From: Psilocybe azurescens
Lineage: Eukaryota; Basidiomycota; Agaricomycetes; Agaricales; Agrocybaceae
Reading direction: 5' to 3'
NCBI GenBank assembly: GCA_023853785.1
Contig: JAJIRX010000983.1
Span: 1 to 64,000 of the forward strand
Length of the DNA stretch: 64,000 nucleotides
Shown: in pieces, positions 12,662 to 24,360 of the stretch
Position numbering within the stretch: the first letter of the stretch is position 1
How the letters are laid out: the number at the start of each line of letters is the position of its first letter
Notes under the pieces: model-generated
What the model was told of the DNA's origin: nothing
Seen by the model: only the letters and a program-made list of their open reading frames with translations
Databases searched by the model: none
Program-made: the position numbers and the translations under genes

Positions 12662-14400
12662 CTACTCAATATCCTCTTCATCCTCTGCATCTTCTACTTC
12701 CTCTTCCTCGCTATCAGTTTCACCAGTCCTATTCTTATATTCATCTTGCATCTTTTCATAACCTGTTGGGAAAGCTCAATGGTTGGCACAACAGTTTCAG
12801 CCACCCGGAGTGGTGGCTGTAAATTGGTAAGTTAATCTTCAGGACAGAGTCATATACTACTCACAATCCCCTTTTCCAGAACTTGCAGCATACACCATCA
12901 ATGTAGCCCAGATTCACATCTCTCCAGTTCTTCACAATTTTGTGGTACATTACATGCCTGTCCTCTATAAGACTTGATAACATTGCCACCTTGCGATATT
13001 CTCCAGTTGACCACTCTTCCAGACAAAAGTCAATCTGAAAATAATTAATCAGTGTTTGTGTTCATAAAAATAAAAACATCTTACCACAGTTAACACAGAA
13101 GCCACCATTTCAAGAGGAATAGGATTGAAATAACCCCTAAAACCACACCTAGAGCAGTCTTGTTTTCAAACCAGCAAGCCTGAATTACAGCAGGGATAAT
13201 GCGAGCTTCACAAAGGCCTGACAAATTATTTCTGTCCTATCACAGCCATCAGATAAAATCACAATGTTGATGCATACAAAGATACACACCTTGTAAACCT
13301 ATCAAGGGCCATCAGACAAATCTAGGTGTGTACAAAGAGAAGAAAGACATACCTTGTAATAGAATGAACCCTCGGTCTTTAACTTTGTAAAGAGATTACG
13401 ATTTTTGGATATAACATGGACTTTGGTATCTCTTTTAAAACCAAACATACTGGCAACAAGACCTCGTGTAACTGACAAGAGCTGACTATGAATCTGAGAG
13501 TCCTGTGAGCGTATCTAATACATGTATTAAGTATTGAATTGTGATAATATTAAAGACCTTACCAGACTAGAGACCTTATCGACAAAGGTGAATTCCTCTG
13601 AGGCCACAGTACACGCATTCTTCCATGATATTATAGCCCATTGAAACTCATCAACTGTACTGGGTAGGAAATCCAACGTTGAAACACGTGCTTCAAATTC
13701 ACCACATGCTCTTATGATAATTGCATGGGCAATGGGCTTGAAATCCCGGCCCTGGGCTTCTTCCCTAGATCAACACCATGTCGGAGGCAAGGCTTTTTTA
13801 CTAACCCCAATGTAGACATGACAGGCTGAGACGACTGAGATTCCTCAAAAGGTTTGCAGTCAGACGAGGGCAGAGCACAACCTTGAGATGATGGAGGTGG
13901 CTCAGGTGGTTCCGATGATGGAGGTAGGCTGCTGATATGATCGGACGCACGTTCACCTGTCGCAGGAGGTGGCATTGGTACACTCTTGAATATGTTTGGA
14001 GAGACATGCAGGAGTTTGGCTGATTGAGCAGCAGCAGCACCAGTGCACTTCAAAGGCTTCAGAGGCTTATAAAGCTGGAGATTCTCCTTTTGACTTATGT
14101 TGGTCAAAGTCAAAGGTTTAATCTAATGATATTGTGTCAGTCATATTGAAGAAATGAGAGAAAAGACAACTCACCGAGTTAGAAAAGCCTGCACTGGCAC
14201 TTGTTTCATACATCTCCTCCTTGCTCTCAAGATCTTCATCTTGCTCCTCATCAGATACTATAGCTAGGGCGGAACCACATTAGACAATCAATTCAATTAC
14301 AAAAACATAGCTTACATTGTTTGCGTTTTGACGATGCTTTTGCTGCTTTTTGACTGGCGTTGTGTTGCTGCTTAAGCTTTATGAGATCATTTTTTCCATG
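12662..14400 (-). pseudogene. DUF6532 protein (KDZ-transposon accessory gene), frame-broken
   Basis: Function unknown; DUF6532 proteins are abundant in Agaricomycetes, often beside KDZ-type transposons. Reading leftwards: a Lys-rich N-terminal exon (about 14390-14318), an acidic exon (about 14260-14175), a Ser/Pro-rich exon (14130-13790), a 41-nt GTTAGT...CTAG intron, then EEAQGRDFKPIAHAIIIRAC (about 13740) and exons to about 13360. The diagnostic core YFNPIPLEMVASVLTV (about 13130) is followed by DFCLEEWSTGEYRKVAML (about 13000) and an acidic tail stopping at 12662. A one-base shift separates the exon ending TALGVVL (about 13155) from GYFNPIPLEM, so the copy is broken or mis-sequenced. The true 5' end may lie beyond 14790, across an inserted segment. 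Confidence 0.72.
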
Positions 14401-14439
14401 TTCTTAATCCTATGCGCTTCTCAGTACTTTACCATCCCC

Positions 14440-14620
14440 ACACAGTCCATATGGACTCCACTGGACTCCACTGGACTTGCCTATATACTGAGTGTAAAAA
14501 GGTAAACAGAGTCCAGTGGACTCCAGTGGATTCCACTGCATTTTAGTAGATCTTATACTATACAGTGAATATGGACTAAAATAACTGTAGTCCACTGGAG
14601 TCCACTGGACTTGATACAGT
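14440..14620. repeat. TCCACTGGA-type palindromic repeat array, left cluster
   Basis: Repeated near-palindromic words of the type AGTCCAGTGGACTCC and its complement occur every 10-11 bases. The same words recur at 15565-15870 and 19465-19630, near the ends of the candidate element. Confidence 0.8.
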
Positions 14621-14879
14621 AAATAAATTCAATCTTAACATAAATTCAGATTAGTGGAATACAGTATATTAATAACTATTTAATACATTACTACATATCT
14701 ACATGCGAGGGGCCAAGACAAAAGGGAAGAAAAAAAGCGAATAAAATAAAAAATAAAAAGGGGGGCAGGAGCAGTACTTTACCATCGTACATGTCGTCCA
14801 TCGGGTCGTCTGTCGGGTCGTCTGTTGGGTCATTGGTACCGGCGTCCATATCCATTGCTGTTGCAGCCGCTGTACCCGT

Positions 14880-15225
14880 CCTTGTCACTGTTGCAGCCGT
14901 TGTCCCCGTCCGTCCTCATTGCTGTCGCAGCCGCCATCCCCGTCCGCATCCTCATCCCCATCCCTGTCGTCCCTGTCCGTCCTTGTCCCTGTCGCAGCCG
15001 CCGTCCCGTCCACGTCCTGGTCCTGGTCCTCATCCCTGTCGTCCATGTCCGTCCACGTCCGTCCTCGTCCCTGTCGCGTCTGCGTCTGCATCCTCGTCCT
15101 CGTCCCTGTCGCAGCCACTGTCCCCATCCTCATCGTTGTCGCAGCCATTGTCCACGTCCACATCCTCGTCCCTGTCGCAGCTGCCATCCATGTCCGTGTC
15201 CTCATCCTCGTCCTCGGTCGTCAAC
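14880..15225. repeat. GTCC/TGTCGCAGCC minisatellite
   Basis: Imperfect tandem repetition of units such as CCTCGTCCCTGTCGCAGCCG, roughly 20-60 bp per higher-order unit. All frames stay open through it. The minus-strand frame encodes an Asp/Glu-rich tract (DEDED, DRDED, DNDED) that could be part of an acidic N-terminal exon of the DUF6532 gene. The plus-strand frames are Pro/Ser/Val-rich and probably not real. Confidence 0.75.
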
Positions 15226-15564
15226 CTCTGTCACGTCGGGTTGGCTGTCGCCTGGCTCCGACCGACGAGGTGGTGGTGGTGGTAGTCGGAAGAAAGGTTG
15301 GGGTCGTTCATTTGATGGTTGTCATGCTGATCGGCCGATGCCGGGCATGCATGCATGTCACATGTGCTTGTGAAATTTGACCCCACGGACTGAACAAAAT
15401 ACAAAATTGTATTCATAGGGAGGCTTTGCTCCCAAGTGTATTTAACTATTGTTTCATTTAATTGTTATTTCATAGAGTTTATTTCCATTGATTTTACTCT
15501 TTTATTTTTGCAATCAATATTAATAACTAATGATCATACTTCGGATATTGTGTTAATTATTGCA

Positions 15565-15870
15565 TCCAGTGGACTCCAGTGGATTCAACTGGACTCCACT
15601 GGACTCCACTGGACTGTGCTAATAAATATATTATTTGTTGTTGTTCAGTGAATATTTAAGCCCCAGTCCAGTGGACTCCAGTGGACTCCAGTGGACTTGA
15701 CTGGACTCATAATCCACTGGACTGAGACTGGACTGAAAATTTGGCAGGAGTCCAGAGCGAGTCCAGTGGACTCCAGTGGACTGCAGTCCAGTTCCAGTCC
15801 AGTGGACTGGACAATCTGTCAGCCAGTTTGGCTGGACAGAGAGTCCACTGGAGTCCATATGGATTGTGTG
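15565..15870. repeat. TCCACTGGA-type palindromic repeat array, central cluster
   Basis: Dense repetition of CCAGTGGACTCCAGTGGACT and inverted TCCACTGGAGTCC words, ending in CCACTGGAGTCCATATGGATTGTGTGGGG at 15846-15874. That end matches, in inverted form, the left end at 14440-14480. Confidence 0.8.
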
Positions 15871-16239
15871 GGGAAAGGAAAGACCTCGAAAGAATATGCA
15901 TACCTCAGTCAACAATAAGAGCGACTGAGGTATTCTATGTACAGGGGAAATATATATATCTCCCCATAATATAAAGGGCCTTTAGTATACTTATAATAAA
16001 GGAGAGGGGGATAATGGGATAACAGTGGAATAAAGATAAATGATGTCTAAAGTGTCTTTATTATGTCAGTGTTCTCTCAACAGAAGGGGAGGAAGGGGAG
16101 AAGGAGGAGGGGAGGAGGAGGAGGAGATAGTGGTTGATAAGTTGAGGAAAGGGGGAGAAGAGGGAGGAAAGCAACTTTGAAGAAAGAGGAGGTCAAGAAG
16201 TATGAAGTTATTGACTATATTCTGATTTATTTCTAACTT

Positions 16240-17966
16240 TATTTTCAGATAAAAACAGCATAGAACAACTGCAGAGAAAAATGCAGCTGTTGAAGCTGAG
16301 GAAGCTAAGCAGATTAGGACACAGACTCAGTGAGTTTGTTTTTTTCTTTGTTTATATATATATATTAAAATATTTTAAGCACTTTAAAAGTTCTGGCAAA
16401 AGGAGGTGATTCAGTTGCACCTCCTCAGTGGACAGCACCAGTCTCTACAACTGAGTCTCCTCTGACTGCCACCTCTTCAACTGGTGGTACTGGAACTGCA
16501 GCTATCAATGCTGAAGTTACAACTCTGTCTGCTACTGCCCCAAGCATCAATGATGCTCCTACTGCTCTTGCCTCAACCACTACTATGTCTTTGCCTGCTC
16601 CAGATATTTCTGCTTCCAGTTGCTATCAGTTCAGAGAGGCAGAAAACACCTGAAAACAAGCATTCTTATGAAGGTTAGTGTTTATATTTATATTTATTTT
16701 AATTCCTTATTTAATTATAAATAAATGCCACTATGGAGAGCCCACCTCGTCCTGAAGGTTCTTCTCAGGCTACAGGTGACATTTTTTGAGGCTGAGCAGC
16801 TGGAATGACTTATAATCCAGTTGATGATGAAGATCTTCATTTCTCACCTATTTTCAACAAAGTAAAGGGCTTTGTTCTTTTGTATTCATCTATTTTGGAT
16901 CCTTCTCAGCTTTAGGCAACAAATATGAGGCCTAGCATGCAGGTTCCTGTTACTGTTAACAAAAACTTGGGGCCAGTTTTGCAAAATGTTGCTAGTCTTT
17001 TGAACCAATCACCAGTAAGTTTTTCATAATATATACTAATTTAAATTTCTATCTAACTATATTTAGAAAACTGTATTCTTGTCTGGGATGCCATAGATGA
17101 ACTTTGGGACATGAAGGGTTTCTATGATAATGCAGTGGAATCCAATGATGAAATTTCATTCAAAGTTCATAATGGTAAACAAACTCTTCATATTCTTTGT
17201 GTGAGTATTATATAACAAGCTCAGCATGCTAAATATTACTAATTCAATGCTATAGAGCTCTTTTGAGCCTTCAATTTCTTTTTCTTCTATTGCCCCATCA
17301 CATGTTCAATCTCTTCAGGCTGCATCTCTTCCACCTATCTCTCATTCTGTCACACCACACAGTGTTCTGGTCCACACTCACTCTCCTTCACAATCCATAT
17401 CAACATCTGGTGAGGTTGAAACTAGTAACATCAACACCACTGCTGCTGAAGAGACTATTTCTTGCAAACCATTCACTCCTTATGAGTCCACCCTTGCTTC
17501 TGTTCTCAAGGTTCCAATGGACCTCACACATCAGCACCCACCAAAAGACCTTCCTGGCCAGTATCACCACTATTGTGCTGTTAGTGCTGCTCTTGACCAG
17601 ATGGCCAAAATCTCAAAGTGGCCTGACAGACCACCAACTGAGAAGCAAGTCATTGAGCTTTTCATTGGGAAAAGTCAATGGAGTAACATGTGGCATCCAA
17701 CTTTTAAAAGGGCTGCTCAGTATTTTCCCAAGATAAGCAAGTGGCTTAATGGGGATTCTGATAGCATGACAGAAGTAGAGCTCTGGAGTGATGATGCAAG
17801 GTATACCCTGAAAATTTTACAGGAATGGATGGATAGTGATGGAAAGATGCTAAAAAAGGAAAAAGTTGTTGCTGTTGAGGAAAAGGTCAGAGCAAGTTTA
17901 TCAAAAGATACATCTGAGCAGGAGAAGTCAAAGAAGAAGAAGAAGAAGAAGCAATCTGAGCAGTAA
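16240..17966 (+). CDS. Unrecognised transposon-accessory protein with coiled-coil and Lys-rich tail
   Basis: I do not recognise a named domain. An Ala/Glu-rich helical exon (about 16267-16330, TTAEKNAAVEAEEAKQIRTQ) is followed by a Ser/Thr/Ala-rich exon (16391-16630), an exon with VDDEDLHFSPIFNKVKGFVL (16820-17010), one with ILVWDAIDELWDMKGFYDNA (17072-17174), and a long last exon. The last exon carries PKDLPGQYHHYCAVSAALDQ and IELFIGKSQWSNMWHPTFKR, ending in a poly-Lys stretch and a stop at 17966. A TAG at about 16914 interrupts the exon after LLYSSILDPSQL unless it lies in an unrecognised intron. Location inside the inverted-repeat element, beside the CxC5-like relic, suggests an element-borne gene. 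Confidence 0.5.
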
Positions 17967-18063
17967 GTAGGAAGAATATAAATATATGCAATGTATTTTT
18001 AAATGTTTTAAAATCTAACTGTTTGTATACTGTGATTTTTTCAGATCTTTTATAAAAATCTAC

Positions 18064-19408
18064 TTGATGGCTATATCACCTCTACTTCTTCTATTCTGGT
18101 GGCTTATCTGTCTTGCATATCTTCCTGGTGTATCAGCATCAGGACCAACAACACCATTTCCTAATATTACATTTTTGGCTTTTAGCAATTTTGTGTCAAC
18201 AACATTTAATCCAGATATTTCTTTGGAAACTGTGCAGCTAGTTCTTTTTCTCTAGTGGAAAATCCAGACTTGCTTAATTTACATGCTCACCAAAAGCACC
18301 CAAGTCTACAGGATGAAAAGCACATAGTTGCTACAAGTTGGATGAAGACTTTGAGTCATGCATTAAATAATTGACTTGATACTGGCCTTTCTGATGCTTT
18401 TTCAACAAAACCAATTTATTTCTGATACCTGGGAAACTGTATTAGCTGTAAAGGTTGATACTTTTTCTGAAGTTCTTGGCCTTACACCCTATAAACAACG
18501 GTGCTTTCCATCAAAAGTTGGAAATTTTTCTCAAAAGTGCATTGAACCAGTGTGGACAATCATGCCCTCTTAACATAGTTTGTATAACTCCATTATGCAA
18601 ATCTTGACATATTAGGGTATATACCCATGGATGTGATTTAACATTGGTGACTTTGCTCAAAGGATCATCTATTTTTAAAAATGTCCCTGTGTTAACAGGA
18701 GAATGCACCAAATACCACACATTATATTCTGCAGATCATCAAACTTATCATAATAATGACACTTGCATTGAGAGATATCTAAATTTTCCTAAATACATCC
18801 AGATTGGAAGCAACACCTGGGTTGATTACCTCTTTGCAAATGCACTGATGAATGGCATATACTCATTTCATGCATCTGCAAATACATATACTCAATATTG
18901 GAACAATAGCTTTGGCACTATTGATTCTGCTAATATATTTAAACTTAGTTGGAAACAAGTCTGGCAAGCTTTTGTGCAGCACTCTATTAGGGTTGTGGCT
19001 GCATCTTTACACACAACATTTGAAACTATTTCTGATATTGATATTGATGATCTTACTCAGCGTGCCTTTGCTATACTTGGAAATGGTGGTGAAATTCCTG
19101 GTGCAAGAGAACATTCTTGTTCTGATTATACTAAGCCATACAAAGAGACTGTTCAAGACAAAGATCCTATTCCAGGTACATTACCTGTTAAGCTATATAC
19201 TTTAGATGGTGTTGTTATGGGTCCACAGGTTTGTTCTTTGACTTTTGTTTTATCTTTAAGTTTATACTAATTTCATGAACTTAGATTTGTGCTTTTGATG
19301 GTTGCACCAATGATCTTATTAATGCATGTGGTGGTTCACTTTGTACAATGCATGAAAATAGTGAGTCAACAGATAGTAGTGATGATGAAATGCATGTCTC
19401 AGATTAAA
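18064..19408 (+). pseudogene. CxC5-like cysteine-cluster protein associated with KDZ transposases, decayed
   Basis: The opening LLLFWWLICLAYL and the block ITFLAFSNFVSTTFNPDISL match the start of this family. It continues with stops: DLLNLHAHQKHPSLQDEKH (about 18268) is followed by in-frame TGA codons near 18374 and 18424. The best preserved part is 18644-19228: VTLLKGSSIFKNVPVLTGEC, KYIQIGSNTWVDYLFANALM, FHASANTYTQYWNNSFGTI and KQVWQAFVQHSIRVVAA. After a short intron, CAFDGCTNDLINACGGSLC (about 19288) gives a compact Cys cluster, then an acidic end at 19408. In the family the cluster precedes a KDZ transposase region; here nothing follows, so this is a relic or an element derivative lacking transposase. 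The assignment rests on remembered family features. Confidence 0.6.
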
Positions 19409-19464
19409 TAAATAGTATACAATTTTCTCTATTTCATTAATTATGTCTAGGGAACTCAAAGATA

Positions 19465-19630
19465 AACAGAGTCCACTGGTGGATTCCACTGGACTCTATT
19501 TATTTTTATTTCTACTTATTTACTGTATCAAGTCTATCAGAGTCCAGTGGACCCCAGTGGACCCCAGTGGACTTGCTTATATACTAAGTGTAAAAAGATA
19601 AACAGAGTCCTGGAGTCCACTGGAGTCCTT
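19465..19630. repeat. TCCACTGGA-type palindromic repeat array, right cluster
   Basis: Words of the type AGAGTCCAGTGGACCCCAGTGG precede the terminal CCACTGGAGTCC..GGACTGTGTGGGGG. The block CTTATATACTRAGTGTAAAAAGRTAAACAGAGTCC is shared almost word for word with 14478-14518. Confidence 0.78.
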
Positions 19631-20086
19631 ATGGACTGTGTGGGGGATGGTAAAGTACTGGATGCTCACTGGCACTGAAACCCCTTGGGGTTTCACTTGA
19701 CTAGCAGATGTCGTTAGAAGGATTCCCAGGCTACACGACCTTTGCATCCTGTTCCAGCTAGATATGTACCATTGTAACATATGATATGATAGAAAGTACA
19801 TTTACAGTGTAGCATATCATATGGGTTCAGTGGTCCCTCTGAACCAGTGAATGTTTCCCTTCCATTTTGGGCAGCCTACACTGTACCATATGATATGGTA
19901 CAGTAGATCCGCTCAATGGCTCATACCCAGGCATTTTGTAGGCTATCCGGCATACATTCTGTGGCTCTGGGGTGTCTACAGGAAACTGGTAAAGCCTTAA
20001 TTTTGCAATGAATTGACAAGCATTGGTGCACACACCATAATAAATTATAAGTGAGCAATCGGAAAGAACCGGACTGTAAATGTGAT

Positions 20087-20790
20087 TTAAATAAGCCCAG
20101 AATCATGCAAATCGGACAGGATTTGAGGGAGATATAATGGTTGTAATGATCCAATTTTGTGTATTTGGCCCGGGGCAGGGCGGGAATGAGTGCCGCCCCG
20201 GTCCCGGTCCCGGGTTTAAAACGCATGAAAAAGCTAGACAAAATTCCGATCAAAACAAGCCTAGAAACAGCCAAATCGGACAGGATTTGAGGGAGATATA
20301 ATGGTTGTAGTGATCCAATTTTGTGTATTTGGCCCCGGGGCAGGGCGGGAATGAGTGCCGCCCCGGTCCCAGCCTGGTGTAAAACGCATGAAAAAATCTA
20401 GACAAAATTCCGATCAAAACAAGCCTAGAAACAGCCAAATCGGAAAGGATTTGAGGAGATATAATGGTTGTAGTGATCCAATTTTGTGTATTTGGCCCCG
20501 GGGCAGGGCGGGAATGAGTGCCGCCCCGGTCCCGGTCCCGGGTGTAAAACGCATGAAAAAAGCTAGACAAAATTCCGATCAAAACAAGCCTAGAAACAGC
20601 CAAATCGGAAAGGATTTGAGGGAGATATAATGGTTGTAGTGATCCAATTTTGTGTATTTGGCCCCAGGGCAGGGCGGGAATGAGTGCCGCCCGGTCCCGG
20701 TCCCAGGTGTAAAACGCATGAAAAATCTAGACAAAATTCCAATCAAAACAAGCCTAGAAACAGCCAAAACGGACACAATTTGAGTGATAT
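20087..20790. repeat. ~165-bp sub-repeats, left arm (four copies)
   Basis: Units begin near AAACAAGCCTAGAAACAGCC at 20251, 20415, 20580 and 20744, a spacing of 164-165 bases. Each carries GATTTGAGGGAGATATAATG, CCAATTTTGTGTATTTGGCC and a GC-rich GGGGCAGGGCGGGAATGAG segment. The segment before 20251 is a diverged first copy. The inverse block in the right arm has only three. Confidence 0.85.
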
Positions 20791-20829
20791 ATGTGGGTTG
20801 TAAATTTCCAATTTTTGCTGTATTTAGCC

Positions 20830-21700
20830 TTGGACCAGAACATGAATTATCATTGAAAAAGTGAATGCCGGGCCCGGGAATTTTTGCAATGGGGCGGGAA
20901 TATGTCCGGAATAGTGCTGGACATTGTAAACCGGGTCGGAAACATGAATATTATTGAAAATAGTGCATGCTGGGCCCGGGAATTTTTGTAATAGGGCGGG
21001 AATATGTCCGGAAAAGTGCCGGAAATTGTAAACTTGGTCGAAACATGAATTATTATTGAGAATAGTGCATGCCGGGCCCAGGAATGGTTGCAATGAGGCA
21101 GAAATATGTCCGGAAACATGTATTATCATTGAGAATAGTGCATGCTGGGCCCAGGAATTTTTACAATGGGGTGGGAATATGTCCGGAAACATGAATTATC
21201 ATTGAAAAAGTGAATGCCGGGCCCAGGAATTTTTGTAATGGGGCAGGAATATGTCTGGAATAGTGCCAGACATTGTAAACCAGGTTGGAAACATGAATTA
21301 TTATTGAAGATAGTGCATGCTGGGCCCAGGAATTTGTGCAATGGAGCAGGAATATGTCTGAACAAGTGATGGACATGGTAAATAAGGTCGGAAACATGAG
21401 TTCTTATTGAGAATAGTGTATACTGGGCCTGGAAATTTCTAAAATAGGGCAGAAATATGTCCAGAAACATGTATTATCATTGAAAAAGTGCAGACTAGGC
21501 CTAGGAATTTTTAAAATGGGGAAGGAATATGTCCAGACAAGTGCTAGACATGCTGAATTTGGTCGGAAATGTGTATTATTGAAAACAATTCAGACCATGT
21601 CTGGGAATCTTTTAAATGAGCTGCAAATATGTCCTGACAGATGTCAAACATGGAATTATGAGTTGAGTAGGCATGGAAATGTATAAAATAGTTTGTAAAA
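20830..21700. repeat. ~72-103-bp sub-repeats, left arm
   Basis: Units contain AACATGAATTATCATTGA, then GTGCATGCYGGGCCCRGGAAT, a short A/T stretch and GGGAATATGTCCGGAA. Long units add a TAGTGCTGGACATTGTAAAC spacer. Units diverge toward the centre of the element. Confidence 0.82.
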
Positions 21701-21827
21701 TACCCCAGAAACATGGATTATCATTGACAAAGACTCATACTGGGTGTGGCAAGAGGTTAAATAGCCTGTAAACATGTCTGATCAAGTCGATATATACTGA
21801 GCCTTAAAACATGTATAATTGGTGCAC

Positions 21828-22733
21828 AATTGCTTTGACTTGGTTCAGAAACATGGAAAATATTCCACAATCATGTTCTGGTATATGTATATAATCAACG
21901 AGAAGACTCAGCTCATGTGCTGAAATGTAGAACACAGTCCAATGATCTTTTTTACACTCATTTCCCTTTCAACTGCCCTGTCCTGTACTTTGTTTTATCA
22001 CAATCCCTACACCTGGCCAAGGCTTGAAAAGGTACAGGTTGTAGGTGCACATGAGAGTGTAAATTTGGTTAGCAAGTGCATACTATTCTATTGCCCATTA
22101 TTTTTCTCCTTCTATACTTTCCCCAGGCAAGATGTCAGTTAGTGAAATGAGTGGTGTGAATGAACTGCAAGTATGGGTGGTGAATGTGCATATGTAGAGG
22201 AGAAAGCATGTGCAGTGCTGCTTGTTAGTTGTCATGCCTGCCTGTCCATTGAATGTATTCTAAAATTCATGTTAAGCACTAAAAGAACTGACACACATTT
22301 CCACTGATTGTTAACATTATTAAGCAGATTGACATGGATGCATACTTGATAAAATTATTGCTGGTTGGATACTGGTATTTAATGAAAACAAGAGTGTGGT
22401 TGCATTCAAAACAAAAACTGATGCTGGTCATAAAAGTTACAGAGCAGATTGAGAAACAAGCAAGTAGCACTCTGATTGTTACTGCCATTTGTAACTTGTG
22501 AAAGAAATTATACAAAGAGTGGAATAACCAGGAAAAAAGTAAAAATCAGCTGCAGCTTGCAGCTTGAACTAAAATGACCAATATGTCTACAGTTAGGTTA
22601 ATTAACACAGATAAAATGAGGTATTGATACTAATCGCAATAGCAGTCAGATACTACAATGAATTGCACAAGAACTTCCACCCCATTTTGCTTTATAGAAT
22701 CACAATCTGTATGTCTGGAATAGTTTACAGACA
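21828..22733. other. Central loop of the foldback element
   Basis: AT-rich unique sequence between the two arms. The longest frame (22279-22515, minus, 78 codons) has no recognisable domain. No transposase or other gene is visible. Confidence 0.6.
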
Positions 22734-22849
22734 ATTATACATGTTTCAAGGCTCGGTCATATTGACCTGATCAGACATGTTTACAGACTATTTAACCTTT
22801 GCCACACTCAGCATGAGTCTTTGTCAACGATAATCCATGTTTCTGGGGT

Positions 22850-23800
22850 ATTTTACAAACCATTTTGTACATTTCCATGCCTACTCAACTCATAATTCCA
22901 TGTCTGTCATCTGTTCAGACATATTTCCAGCCCATTTCAAAATTCCCAGACATGGCCTGAATTTTTTTCAATAATAATACACATTTCTGACCCAGTTTGC
23001 TATACTCAACATATATCTCGACATATTCCCAAGTGTGGTCTGCATTTTCAATGATAATTCATGTTTCCGACCCGGTTTACAATGTCCGGCACTATTCCGG
23101 ACATATTCCTGCCCCATTGCAAAAATTCCTGGGCCCAGCATGCACTATTCTCAATGATAATACATGTTTCCGGACATATTTCTGCCTCATTGCAACCATT
23201 CCTGGGCCTGGCATACACTATTCTCAATAATAATTCATGTTTCCGACCCAGTTTACAATTTCCGGCACTTTTCCAGACATATTCCCGCTGCATTACAAAA
23301 ATTCCCGGGCCCGGCATGCACTATTTTCAATAATAATTCATGTTTCCGACCCGGTTTACAATGTCCGGCACTATTCCGGACATATTCCCGCCCCATTGCA
23401 AAAATTCCCGGGCCCGGCATTCACTTTTTTCAATGATAATTCATGTTTCCGGACATATTCCCACCCCATTGTAAAATTCCTGGGCCCAGCATGCACTATT
23501 CTCAATGATAATACATGTTTCCGGACATATTTCTGCCTCATTGCAACCATTCCTGGGCCCGGCATGCACTATTCTCAATAATAATTCATGTTTCTGACCA
23601 AGTTTACAATTTCCGGCACTTTTCCGGACATATTCCCGCCCCATTACAAAAATTCCCGGGCCCAGCATGCACTATTTTCAATAATATTCATGTTTCCGAC
23701 CCGGTTTACAATGTCCAGCACTATTCGGACATATTCCCGCCCCATTGCAAAAATTCCCGGGCCCGGCATTCACTTTTTCAATGATAATTCATGTTCTGGT
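22850..23800. repeat. ~72-103-bp sub-repeats, right arm (inverse of left)
   Basis: Inverse copies of the left-arm units: CCGGACATATTCCCGCCCC, AAAATTCCCGGGCCCGGCAT, TTCAATRATAATTCATGTTTCC, with the alternate spacer GTTTACAATGTCCGGCACTA. Confidence 0.82.
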
Positions 23801-23871
23801 CCAAGGCTAAATACAGCAAAAATTGGAAATTTACAACCCACATATATCACTCAAATTGTGTCCGTTTTGGC

Positions 23872-24360
23872 TGTTTCTAGGCTTGTTTTGATTGGAATTT
23901 TGTCTAGATTTTTCATGCGTTTTACACCCGGGACCGGGACCGGGCGGCACTCATTCCCGCCCTGCCCCGGGGCCAAATACACAAAATTGGATCACTACAA
24001 CCATTATATCTCCCTCAAATCCTTTCCGATTTGGCTGTTTCTAGGCTCGTTTTGATCGGAATTTTGTCTAGCTTTTTCATGCGTTTTACACCGGGACCGG
24101 GACCGGGGCGGCACTCATTCCGCCCTGTCCCGGGGCCAAATACACAAAATTGGATCATTACAACCATTATATCTCCCTCAAATCCTTTCCGATTTGGCTG
24201 TTTCTAGGCTTGTTTTGATCGGAATTTTGTCTAGCTTTTTCATGCGTTTTAAACCCGGGACCGGGACCGGGCGGCACTCATTCCCGCCCTGCCCGGGCCA
24301 AATACACAAAATTGGATCATTACAACCATTATATCTCCCTCAAATCCTGTCCGATTTGCA
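23872..24360. repeat. ~165-bp sub-repeats, right arm (three copies)
   Basis: Inverse copies of the left-arm block, starting near GGCTTGTTTTGATYGGAATT at about 23880, 24046 and 24208. One copy fewer than the left arm, so the two arms are unequal. Confidence 0.83.

Larger units (their letters stand above)
14428..19664. mobile_element. Candidate DNA element bounded by inverted TTTACCATCCCCACACAGTCC ends
   Basis: The left end, from CAGTACTTTACCATCC through CCACACAGTCCATATGGACTCCACTGG (14428-14480), is matched in inverted form at 19613-19664, reading CCACTGGAGTCC..GGACTGTGTGGGGGATGGTAAAGTACTG. The interval holds the coiled-coil gene and the CxC5-like relic. A second inverted match at 15841-15877 suggests a smaller nested element (14440-15880). 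No clear target duplication was found, and no transposase lies inside, so it would be non-autonomous or decayed. Confidence 0.5.

Noticed and set aside
14791..15380. Long overlapping plus-strand frames (up to 182 codons) rich in Pro, Ser and Val
   Set aside because: Every frame stays open through the minisatellite; codon content follows the repeat. The minus strand fits the neighbouring gene better.
20824..23784. Many 70-150-codon frames in the foldback arms, on both strands
   Set aside because: They are by-products of the ~72-165-bp sub-repeats; the same peptides appear in inverted order in the other arm, with no starts, introns or domains.
20087..23800. Regular repeats considered as a possible CRISPR-like or satellite array
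   Set aside because: The organism is eukaryotic, the units have no unique spacers, and the array is inverted around a loop, which fits a foldback element instead.
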